Positions 8,216-14,488 of a stretch of DNA of 21,144 bases are shown one piece after another. The DNA lies in contig JACDCH010000153.1 of the NCBI GenBank assembly GCA_013694495.1, positions 1-21,144 on the forward strand. Direction: 5' to 3'. The stretch's first letter is position 1, and every line of letters begins with the position of its first letter. The notes beneath the pieces are model-generated. The model was not told the DNA's origin, made no database searches, and saw nothing but the letters and a program-made list of their open reading frames with translations. Made by a program: the position numbers and the translations under genes. The DNA is from Acidimicrobiia bacterium. Its GTDB lineage: Bacteria > Actinomycetota > Acidimicrobiia > Acidimicrobiales > JACDCH01.

Positions 8216-8791
8216 ATGGTCCGACGCGGATCGTTCCTCGTGTGGGTCGCCGTCGCCGTCGGCGCCGCGGCCGGGTCCCTCGCCTGCGGCAAGCGCGGCG
8301 GCGGTGGTGACGACGGAACCGAGGGAGCGCCCCCGACCTTGCCGCCGGCGCCGACGGTGCCGGCCGAGGTCGAGCCCGCCACCGGTGTGCTGGTCCTGGG
8401 GCGCGCGTCGTACGCACTGCGGGTGACCTCCTGCGCCCTGGCCCCCGAGCTCGACGCCGACACCGGCATCACCACCGACCTGGCGGTGACGGCCAGCGGC
8501 CCCGACGACGTCGTCGTCACCGTCGTCCGCTCGTCGTTCGTGGCCGACCAGCCCACCATCACCGACACGATCACGCTCGCCGCGCAGGCCGGCGTCAGGG
8601 CCGAGAGCCGCCGGGTCGACGCCGCCGGCCGCATCCTCGACCTGCGCGACACGTCCGCCACCGACCGACTGATCGAGCTCGACGGCGACATCGTCCGCGC
8701 CACCGGCGTGTTCGGCCCCGTCGCCGCCCGCGGCCCCGACCCCCTCGACGCCGACGGCACCCTCGTCCTGCGCTGCCCCCCCGACCCGTAG
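8216..8791 (+). CDS. Hypothetical lipoprotein
   Basis: The 191-residue exported protein has a type II signal peptide: MVRRGSFLVWVAVAVGAAAG followed by the lipobox SLAC, giving a lipidated Cys near residue 24. A Gly/Asp/Pro-rich linker (GGGGDDGTEGAPPTLPPAP) precedes a beta-rich domain (GVLVLGRASYALRVTSCALA ... DDVVVTVVRS ... GTLVLRCPP) with two Cys residues near its ends that may form a disulfide. No known family is recognised. The start is moved inside the longer open frame to ATG 8216 because it gives a proper signal peptide and has a TACGGT box 11 bases upstream. It is divergent from a PadR regulator, its likely controller. A hairpin begins at the last base of its stop codon. Confidence 0.8.
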   Translation: MVRRGSFLVWVAVAVGAAAGSLACGKRGGGGDDGTEGAPPTLPPAPTVPAEVEPATGVLVLGRASYALRVTSCALAPELDADTGITTDLAVTASGPDDVVVTVVRSSFVADQPTITDTITLAAQAGVRAESRRVDAAGRILDLRDTSATDRLIELDGDIVRATGVFGPVAARGPDPLDADGTLVLRCPPDP

Positions 8792-8811
8792 CGGCCGGTC
8801 GTACCGGCCGC
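8791..8811 (+). terminator. Perfect 9-bp hairpin abutting the lipoprotein stop
   Basis: gcggccggt (8791-8799), loop cgt, accggccgc (8803-8811). The first base is the G of the TAG stop codon. There is no T-run, as is usual for high-GC actinobacterial terminators. Confidence 0.6.
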
Positions 8812-8820
8812 CCGGGGTCG

Positions 8821-8933
8821 CAACCGGTGTGCAGGAACCGGACCGAATCGTCCGGCTGCTGCACATCAGTCGGCGGCGCGGCAACCGGTGTGCAGGGACC
8901 GGACCGAATCGTCCGGCTGCTGCACACCAGTCG
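8821..8933. repeat. Two tandem hairpin units, period 61 bp
   Basis: Unit 1 (8821-8872) and unit 2 (8882-8933) are 52 bases long and differ at two positions. Each folds as ggtgtgcag / ctgcacacc (9 pairs) around an inner ccggac-cgaatc-gtccgg hairpin. In unit 1 the stem change (T at 8866) is a G-U pair in plus-sense RNA; the other difference is in the internal loop. The pair sits between convergent genes and is likely a bidirectional terminator or a duplicated intergenic element. Confidence 0.75.
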
Positions 8934-8949
8934 ATCCGGTCGGTGCGGC

Positions 8950-9903
8950 TCAGGTGCCGGCGAGGCGGGCGACGACGGGGGCGAGGGCGTCGAGGGACTC
9001 GACGCCGATGCCGATGTACGAGATGCCCCACCGCTCGCGGCGGGCCTCGAGGTCGGCGGCGATCTCCTCGGTCGACCCGCACAGCGCGTGGGGCGACTGG
9101 AGGCCCTCGGCCGGGGTGAGGCCGAGGCCGGGGGCGAACGCCTCCGCCATCGCCGCCCGGTCGTCGGTGACGAGCGTGAGGTGGACCCGCACCTGCAGCT
9201 CGATGGCGCCGAACCGGTCGCCGGCCGCCTCGCGCACCCAGCCGATCTTCTCGTCCGTCCGGGCCGCGGTGCCGTCGGGCCCGGCGTCGGCGTCGATGAC
9301 GCCCTTGGCCAGGTTGATGTTGAGCCCGACGATGTCGGCCCGCCGGCCGGCCAGGGCCAGCATCCTCGGGCCGCCGCCGCCGAGCAGCAACGGCGGACGG
9401 GGGCGCTGCACGGGCTTGGGCCCGCCGTCGAGGCCCGTGATTCGGTAGTGCTCGCCGTCGTAGCTGAACGGCCCTTCGCCCCACAGCCCCTCGAGGACGT
9501 CGAGGGTCTCGGTGAGCCGGTGGATGCGGAGCCCGGGGCGGTCGAGGGGCAAGCCGGCGGCGTCGTAGTCGGTGCGCATCCAGCCCGCGCCGACACCGAC
9601 CTCGAGGCGGCCGTCGGTCAGGAGGTCGATCGTCGCCGCCTCCTTGGCCAGCACGACAGGGTGCCGGTAGTCGTTGCACCACACCAGCGCCCCGACCCGC
9701 AGCGTGGTCGTGGCGTCGGCCGCGGCCTGTATGGCGGGCGTGATGGCGAGCTGGTCGTCGAGGTGGTCGGCGACGGTCAACGTCGAGAAGCCCAGGTCCT
9801 CGACCCGGCGGGCCAGCGCCCGCCAGCCCGCTGCGGTCGTGCCGCCGGTGCCGCCGGGGAGCGCCGATGCCTGCACCCCGAAGCGGAACGGACGGCCTGC
9901 CAT
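8950..9903 (-). CDS. LLM-class flavin/F420-dependent oxidoreductase
   Basis: The 317-residue protein belongs to the bacterial luciferase-like superfamily. It starts MAGRPFRFGVQASA, a pattern typical of the MSMEG_2516-type F420 subgroup, then WRALARRVEDLGFSTLTVADHL, TLRVGALVWCNDYRHPVVLAKEAATIDLLTDGRLEVGVGAGW (read in consecutive pieces) and the late glycine-rich PPLLLGGGGPRMLALAGRRADIVGLN. These are the standard beta-alpha elements and cofactor phosphate-binding parts of an F420 TIM barrel. The substrate is unknown. ATG 9903 is supported by TACTGT 7 bases upstream and by family alignment; the frame is open further upstream but the added residues make no sense. It is divergent from a dienelactone-hydrolase gene, a pairing suggestive of aromatic or lactone catabolism, though this is only context. 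Confidence 0.9.
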   Translation of the reverse strand: MAGRPFRFGVQASALPGGTGGTTAAGWRALARRVEDLGFSTLTVADHLDDQLAITPAIQAAADATTTLRVGALVWCNDYRHPVVLAKEAATIDLLTDGRLEVGVGAGWMRTDYDAAGLPLDRPGLRIHRLTETLDVLEGLWGEGPFSYDGEHYRITGLDGGPKPVQRPRPPLLLGGGGPRMLALAGRRADIVGLNINLAKGVIDADAGPDGTAARTDEKIGWVREAAGDRFGAIELQVRVHLTLVTDDRAAMAEAFAPGLGLTPAEGLQSPHALCGSTEEIAADLEARRERWGISYIGIGVESLDALAPVVARLAGT

Positions 9904-9931
9904 GGCCGGGACAGTACGGTCCGACCCCCAT
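9904..9931. promoter_or_regulatory. Divergent leaderless promoters sharing a TA step
   Basis: acagtacggt (9911-9920) contains TACTGT on the minus strand (7 bases before ATG 9903) and TACGGT on the plus strand (11 bases before ATG 9932). They share TA at 9915-9916. The spacings, 7 and 11, are the same as at the PadR/lipoprotein junction. Confidence 0.5.
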
Positions 9932-10759
9932 ATGGCCGCCGACATCACCTCCGATCCCCTCGATGGCTTCGAGCGGGGCGAGTTCGTCCACGGCGGGAAG
10001 GTGCGCGACGTCTTCCGGCGGGGCTCCGGCCCGGCTGTGATCGTGATCGCCGAGATGCCCGGCATCACGCCCAAGGTCCTCGAGTTCGCGACCCGGGTGG
10101 CCGACATCGGCTGCACCGCCGTGCTGCCCCACCTGTTCGGCCAGCCGGGCAGGGCGAGCATCGAGGCCGGCGTGGCGAAGACGCTGCCCTACATGTTGTC
10201 GAGCATCGTCCCCGCCTGCATCAGCCGCGAGTTCACGGTGATGGCGACGGGCCAGTCGTCACCGGCGGTCGGCTGGCTGCGGGCCCTCGCCGCCCACGAG
10301 CACGAGCGCTGCGGCGGGCCCGGGGTCGGCGCCATCGGCATGTGCTTCACCGGCGGCTTCGCCCTGGCCATGGCGGCCGACGACCGCCTGCTGGCCCCCG
10401 TGCTGTCACAGCCGTCGCTCCCGTTCGGCGTGTCGAAGAAGCACCGCCGCAACATCGACATCAGCCCCGACGACCTGGCGACGGTCAAGCACCGCTGTGC
10501 AGCGGAGGGGTTGACGGTGCTGGGGCTGCGGTTTACGGCCGACAAGCTCGTGCCCGCCGAGCGGTTCGAGTTCCTCCGCGAGCAGCTCGGCGACGCCTTC
10601 GTCGCCGTCGAGATCGACTCGTCGAAGGGCAACCCGCACGGGCTGCCGGGCAACGCCCACTCGGTGGTGACCGAGCACCTCGTCGACGAACCGGGCCACC
10701 CGACCCGGGACGCGCTCGAGCAGGTGCTCGACCTGTTCCGCACCCGCCTGCTCGGGTGA
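9932..10759 (+). CDS. Dienelactone hydrolase family protein
   Basis: The 275-residue alpha/beta-hydrolase is of the dienelactone hydrolase type, whose founding members open dienelactones in chlorocatechol breakdown. The nucleophile elbow GAIGMCFTGGFALAMA has Cys138 in place of Ser, as in the family. VIVIAEMPGITPKVLEFATRVA carries the oxyanion-side motif, and a His in GNAHSVVTEHLVD is the likely catalytic base. The middle carries a longer insertion (LPYMLSSIVPACISREFTVM) than the 230-residue prototype. ATG 9932 is chosen because TACGGT lies 11 bases upstream; the longer open frame overlaps the divergent gene. Only 10 bases separate its stop from the next convergent gene. The natural substrate cannot be read from the sequence. 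Confidence 0.88.
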   Translation: MAADITSDPLDGFERGEFVHGGKVRDVFRRGSGPAVIVIAEMPGITPKVLEFATRVADIGCTAVLPHLFGQPGRASIEAGVAKTLPYMLSSIVPACISREFTVMATGQSSPAVGWLRALAAHEHERCGGPGVGAIGMCFTGGFALAMAADDRLLAPVLSQPSLPFGVSKKHRRNIDISPDDLATVKHRCAAEGLTVLGLRFTADKLVPAERFEFLREQLGDAFVAVEIDSSKGNPHGLPGNAHSVVTEHLVDEPGHPTRDALEQVLDLFRTRLLG

Positions 10760-10769
10760 ACAGCCTGCG

Positions 10770-11612
10770 CTAAGCGAGCGGTCGGCCGTAGGGGATGGCG
10801 TCGGGGCCGGCGCCGAGGAAGGCCTCGGCCTTCTCGACCATGGCCCGCCACGCGCGGGGCCCGGACGGTGCCAGCTCCTCGGCCGCGGCCCGCACCCGCT
10901 CGACCGGGTCGCCGGCGGGGTCGGCCACCGCGAGGAGCGGCGCGGCGCAGGACACGGCGTCGGGCACGAAGGCGATCCCGGCTCGCTCCAGCACCGCATA
11001 GGCCTTGGCCGTGATCGGCATCGGCGTGAGGGGCACGACAGCTCTCGCCTTGATCCGCGCCGCCGCGTCGTGGTCGACGAAGCCCGACTTGCCGGCGAGG
11101 AACACCACGTCGACGTCGGCGTCGATGCCGCCCTCGAGGAGGTCGGTGCCGCCCGCCTCGGTCCACCACGGCCCCACCCGCTCGACCCAGTCGCCGCCGG
11201 CGCCGAACACCACCGCCGTGCCGCCGCCGGTGAACGCAGAGGCCGCGACGGCGGCGCCCCGAGCGCCGAGGCCGAGGTCGAGTGGCTCGCACCCGAGCGG
11301 GGCCAGCTCCTCGGGGTCGACGCCGGTGCCAGGGCTGAGGTGGAGCTTCCCGAGGACGACGTCGGCGGCGACCTCCTCGCAGAAGGCGGTGACGGCGGCG
11401 TCCCTGGCGTCGGGCTTGGCGTTGATCCCGGCCGACGCGCCACCGATCCGCAGGCCGAAGGTGGCGTAGGCGTAGGTGGTGGCCCGGGCCAGCAGCTCCG
11501 CTCCGTCGACGAGGACCTTGGGGGCCAGGCGCACGATGCCCACCGAGCGCTCGACTCCCGCCAGGTCGACGGCGACGAACGCATCCGTGGAGCTCAGCTT
11601 CCGCACCTGCAC
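10770..11612 (-). CDS. Glu/Leu/Phe/Val dehydrogenase-like protein lacking catalytic lysines
   Basis: The 280-residue protein looks like a shortened, degenerate member of the amino-acid dehydrogenase superfamily. Near residues 10-68 it reads AFVAVDLAGVERSVGIVRL, ELLARATTYAYATFGLRIGG and ASAGINAKPD, which follows leucine dehydrogenase segments (RGMTYKNAAAGLNLGGGKT). The substrate-binding Lys of MTYKNA is Ala48 and the catalytic Lys of GGGK is Ser60. The C-terminal half (DVVFLAGKSGFVDHDAAARI, AGIAFVPDAVSCAAPLLAVA) follows the end of the NAD domain, with SCAAP where NAGG is usual. The Rossmann glycine motif is weak (VVFGAGGDWV). It is probably non-catalytic or acts on a different ligand. GTG 11612 has TAGGGT 7 bases upstream. 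The family assignment is my inference from motif order. Confidence 0.6.
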   Translation of the reverse strand: MQVRKLSSTDAFVAVDLAGVERSVGIVRLAPKVLVDGAELLARATTYAYATFGLRIGGASAGINAKPDARDAAVTAFCEEVAADVVLGKLHLSPGTGVDPEELAPLGCEPLDLGLGARGAAVAASAFTGGGTAVVFGAGGDWVERVGPWWTEAGGTDLLEGGIDADVDVVFLAGKSGFVDHDAAARIKARAVVPLTPMPITAKAYAVLERAGIAFVPDAVSCAAPLLAVADPAGDPVERVRAAAEELAPSGPRAWRAMVEKAEAFLGAGPDAIPYGRPLA

Positions 11613-11665
11613 GGCGGCGACCCTACGCGGGATGGCGTGGCGAACGGCTGTACGGTGGGTGCGAC
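11613..11665. promoter_or_regulatory. Divergent leaderless promoters for the dehydrogenase-like gene and pcrA
   Basis: Minus strand: TAGGGT (11625-11620), 7 bases before GTG 11612. Plus strand: TACGGT (11651-11656), 9 bases before ATG 11666. Neither start has a ribosome site. Here the two boxes are separate, unlike the two earlier divergent junctions. Confidence 0.5.
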
Positions 11666-13954
11666 ATGCCGTCGTCGTCGCCTGATGCCGTCACCGCCGT
11701 CACCGCCGGCCCGTTCGCCGACCCGGAAGAGGCGCCGATCCTCGAGGGGCTGAACCCGGCGCAGCGCGAAGCGGTCCTCCACCACGAGGGCCCTTTGCTC
11801 GTGATCGCCGGCGCCGGCTCGGGCAAGACGAGGGTCCTCACCCACCGCATCGCCCACCTCATCCAGGCCCACGGCATCAGCCCGTTCGAGATCCTCGCCA
11901 TCACGTTCACCAACAAGGCGGCAGGCGAGATGAAGAGCAGGGTCGGCGCCCTGATCGGCCCGGTCGCCGAGAAGATGTGGGTCTCTACCTTCCACTCGGC
12001 CTGCGTGCGCATCCTGCGTCGCGACGCCGCGAAGCTCGGCTACCCCTCGAGCTTCACGATCTACGACCAGGCCGACGCGGTGCGGCTCACCGGCTACGTC
12101 GTGCGCGACCTCAACCTCGACCCGAAGCGGTTCCCGCCCCGGTCGGTCCACGCCACGATCTCGGCGGCCAAGAACGACGCGCTCACCGTCGAGGCCTACG
12201 CCGAGCGGGGCGGCGGCATCTTCGAGCGCAAGATCGCCGACGTCTACCGCGAGTACCAGCGCCGCCTCCACACCGCCGGCGCCATGGACTTCGACGACCT
12301 GCTCCAGGTCACCGTCGAGCTCCTGCGCAAGGAGCCGGACGTGCTGGCCCACTACCAGCGCCGCTTCAAGCACGTGCTGGTCGACGAGTACCAGGACACC
12401 AACCGCGTCCAGAACGACCTCGTCCTCGCCCTCGCCGAGGAGCACCGCAACGTCTGCGTCGTGGGCGACAGCGATCAGTCGATCTACCGGTTCAGAGGCG
12501 CCGACATCCGGAACATCAACGAGTTCGAGGAGGCGTTCCCGGATGCGAGCGTGATCGTGCTCGACCAGAACTACCGGTCGACGCAGCACATCCTCGACGC
12601 CGCCAACTCCGTCATCGCCAACAACGCCGGGCGCAAGCCCAAGGAGCTGTGGACGGACTCGGGGGCCGGCAACCTGCTCGTCCGCTACCACGCCGACGAC
12701 GAGGGCGACGAGGCGCAGTGGGTGGCCCACGAGATGAGCCGGCTCCACGACGAGGCCGAGCGCTGGTCGGACTGCGCCGTCTTCTACCGCACCAATGCCC
12801 AGGGCCGGGTCATGGAGGAGGCGCTGCTCCGCTCCGGCATCCCGTACAAGGTGGTCGGCGGCACCCGCTTCTACGACCGCCGCGAGGTGAAGGACGCGCT
12901 GGCCTACCTCAAGGCCGTCGTGAACCCGGTCGACGAGGTGTCGGTCAAGCGGGTGCTCAACGTGCCGAAGCGAGGCATCGGCGACAGCTCCATCGGCCGG
13001 CTCGACGCGTGGTCGACGGCGAAGGGCATCCCCTTCGTCGAGGCGCTGCGGGAGGCGCCGGAGGCGGGGGTCACCGGCCGGGCCATCAAGGGGATCGACG
13101 ACTTCCTGCACCTGCTCGACCGCCTCACCGACCTCGTCGCCGACGGGCCGGGCCCGGTGCTCGAGGCCGCCCTCGACCGGAGCGGCTACCTGGCCGAGCT
13201 CCAGGTCGAGCACTCGGTCGAGGCGGAGGGCCGGCTCGAGAACCTTGCCGAGCTCATCGGCTTCGCCCGCGAGTTCGAGGCCGTCGACGCCTTCCTCGAG
13301 CAGGTCTCGCTGGTGGCCGACACCGACGACCTGCCCGACGACGACAGCGGCTCGGTCGTGCTCATGACGCTGCACGCGGCCAAGGGCCTCGAGTTCCCGA
13401 ACGTGTTCATCCTCGGGCTGGAGGACGGTGTGTTCCCGCACCTGCGGGCGCTGGGCGACCCGGCCGAGCTCGAGGAGGAGCGCCGCCTCTGCTACGTCGG
13501 CATCACCCGCGCCCGCGAGCGCCTCTATCTCACCAACGCCTGGAGCCGCACGCTCTTCGGCTCCACCCAGTACAACCCCCCGAGCCGCTTCCTCGACGAG
13601 ATCCCGGCCCAGCTCCTGCAGGAGGCCGAGGGCTCGCGCAGCCAGCGCCGGCGCGGCAACTGGGGTTCGTCGGGCACGAACGCCCGGGGCTACAGCACCG
13701 GCGTGGACAGCGACTCGCATCGCGAGCGCGTCGTCGATGCGGCCATCGAGGCCGGGCAGCGCAAGCCGCAGCGCTCGGGCGCCGACAGCATCGGGCTCAA
13801 GGTCGGCGACGACGTGCGCCACACCAAGTGGGGCGACGGCGTGATCCTCGACGTCATCGGCGAAGGGGAGAAGGCCGAGGCGGTCATCCGGTTCCCGTCG
13901 GTGGGGGAGAAGCGCCTCCTGCTCTCGTGGGCCCCGCTCGAGAAGGTGAGCTGA
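11666..13954 (+). CDS. pcrA: ATP-dependent DNA helicase PcrA/UvrD (superfamily 1A)
   Basis: This 3'-5' DNA helicase acts in nucleotide excision repair, replication restart and removal of RecA or RNA polymerase. The 762-residue protein is full length. It has the Q motif LNPAQREAV (29-37), Walker A AGAGSGKT (48-55), AITFTNKAAGEMKSRV, STFHSACVRILRR, Walker B VDEYQDTN (239-246), VVGDSDQSIYRFRGAD, NYRSTQHILDAAN, VVLMTLHAAKGLEFPNVFIL and the arginine-finger motif EEERRLCYVGITRARERLYL. After a Ser/Arg/Gly-rich linker, the C-terminus GLKVGDDVRHTKWGDGVILD is the Tudor-like domain of PcrA that contacts RNA polymerase. ATG 11666 is supported by TACGGT 9 bases upstream. Its stop overlaps the start of the VOC gene (TGATG). 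Confidence 0.96.
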   Translation: MPSSSPDAVTAVTAGPFADPEEAPILEGLNPAQREAVLHHEGPLLVIAGAGSGKTRVLTHRIAHLIQAHGISPFEILAITFTNKAAGEMKSRVGALIGPVAEKMWVSTFHSACVRILRRDAAKLGYPSSFTIYDQADAVRLTGYVVRDLNLDPKRFPPRSVHATISAAKNDALTVEAYAERGGGIFERKIADVYREYQRRLHTAGAMDFDDLLQVTVELLRKEPDVLAHYQRRFKHVLVDEYQDTNRVQNDLVLALAEEHRNVCVVGDSDQSIYRFRGADIRNINEFEEAFPDASVIVLDQNYRSTQHILDAANSVIANNAGRKPKELWTDSGAGNLLVRYHADDEGDEAQWVAHEMSRLHDEAERWSDCAVFYRTNAQGRVMEEALLRSGIPYKVVGGTRFYDRREVKDALAYLKAVVNPVDEVSVKRVLNVPKRGIGDSSIGRLDAWSTAKGIPFVEALREAPEAGVTGRAIKGIDDFLHLLDRLTDLVADGPGPVLEAALDRSGYLAELQVEHSVEAEGRLENLAELIGFAREFEAVDAFLEQVSLVADTDDLPDDDSGSVVLMTLHAAKGLEFPNVFILGLEDGVFPHLRALGDPAELEEERRLCYVGITRARERLYLTNAWSRTLFGSTQYNPPSRFLDEIPAQLLQEAEGSRSQRRRGNWGSSGTNARGYSTGVDSDSHRERVVDAAIEAGQRKPQRSGADSIGLKVGDDVRHTKWGDGVILDVIGEGEKAEAVIRFPSVGEKRLLLSWAPLEKVS

Positions 13955-14307
13955 TGGCGTCGATCCAGAGTGTGACGTTCGACTGCGCCGAGCCGCCGGC
14001 GCTGGCCCGCTTCTGGGCCGACGTGCTCGGGTGGGGGGTGAGCCCCGACGCCGACGAGAACATCGCGGCGATCGGTGGACCCAACCGCAAGCCCGACGAG
14101 CCCAGCCTGCTGTTCCTCGCGGTGCCCGAGGGGAAGGCGGCCAAGAACCGCTGCCACCTCGACCTCGACTGCGACGACCTCGACGCCGAGGGGGCCCGGG
14201 TCGAGGCCCTGGGGGCCACGTTCGTCCACGAGAAGCAGGAGTACGGCCTCCGCTGGATGACGTTCACCGACCCGGAGGGCAACGAGTTCTGCCTCGCCCA
14301 CCACTGA
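13954..14307 (+). CDS. VOC superfamily (glyoxalase-like) protein
   Basis: The 117-residue protein has one vicinal-oxygen-chelate domain: VTFDCAEPPALARFWADVLGW, a middle strand PSLLFLAVPEG, then KNRCHLDLDCDDLDAEGARVEALGA and WMTFTDPEGNEFCLAHH as two short runs. The His in RCHLDL and Glu in GNEFCL sit where metal ligands usually occur, but the glyoxalase-like subgroup to which it belongs often has unknown substrates. Its ATG overlaps the pcrA stop by one base, so it is translated after pcrA; there is no obvious functional link. A structured repeat starts exactly at its stop codon. Confidence 0.88.
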   Translation: MASIQSVTFDCAEPPALARFWADVLGWGVSPDADENIAAIGGPNRKPDEPSLLFLAVPEGKAAKNRCHLDLDCDDLDAEGARVEALGATFVHEKQEYGLRWMTFTDPEGNEFCLAHH

Positions 14308-14428
14308 GATGGAGGGTTCCCGACAGCCTCGGCGAAGCCCCGAACGCGGAAACCCAGAATCGAACGGAGACACAGGAAGGACCTGCGGCCGCCCGACCGG
14401 CGCCCAGCGATTCGTCCTCAGGTCCTGA
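14303..14428 (+). ncRNA. Candidate structured 3' element, copy C
   Basis: The segment begins actgagatggaggg, including the VOC stop codon. It forms stem 1, gggttcc (14314-14320) with ggaaaccc (14348-14355, one bulged A), around a loop with cctcggcgaagcccc. Then come the conserved stretch gaatcgaacggagac and stem 2, aggacctg (14378-14385) with caggtcct (14419-14426). It shares sequence and fold with 15993-16115. It lies upstream of the acyl-CoA ligase promoter, so it could be a terminator for pcrA-VOC, a leader-like element or an intergenic repeat. It matches no riboswitch I know. Confidence 0.55.
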
Positions 14429-14473
14429 CCCGCCGACGTCGGCGCGGGTTGGGAGGGCAACGGGCGGGGGACC

Positions 14474-14488
14474 TAGAACGTTGTGCCC
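14474..14488 (+). promoter_or_regulatory. -10-like TAGAAC before the acyl-CoA ligase
   Basis: TAGAAC (14474-14479) lies 9 bases before ATG 14489. It supports ATG 14489 over GTG 14483, which would be only 3 bases from the box. The last base deviates from TAnnnT, so the call is weaker than the others. Confidence 0.35.

Noticed and set aside
8821..8933. Start of a CRISPR array
   Set aside because: There are only two units, each strongly self-complementary over its full length, the 9-base gap is too short for a spacer, and there are no cas genes.
14308..14473. Known riboswitch (cobalamin, SAM, TPP, glycine, c-di-GMP) ahead of the ligase
   Set aside because: I could not find the conserved boxes of these classes, and its second copy lies downstream of a gene with nothing to regulate in the plus direction.
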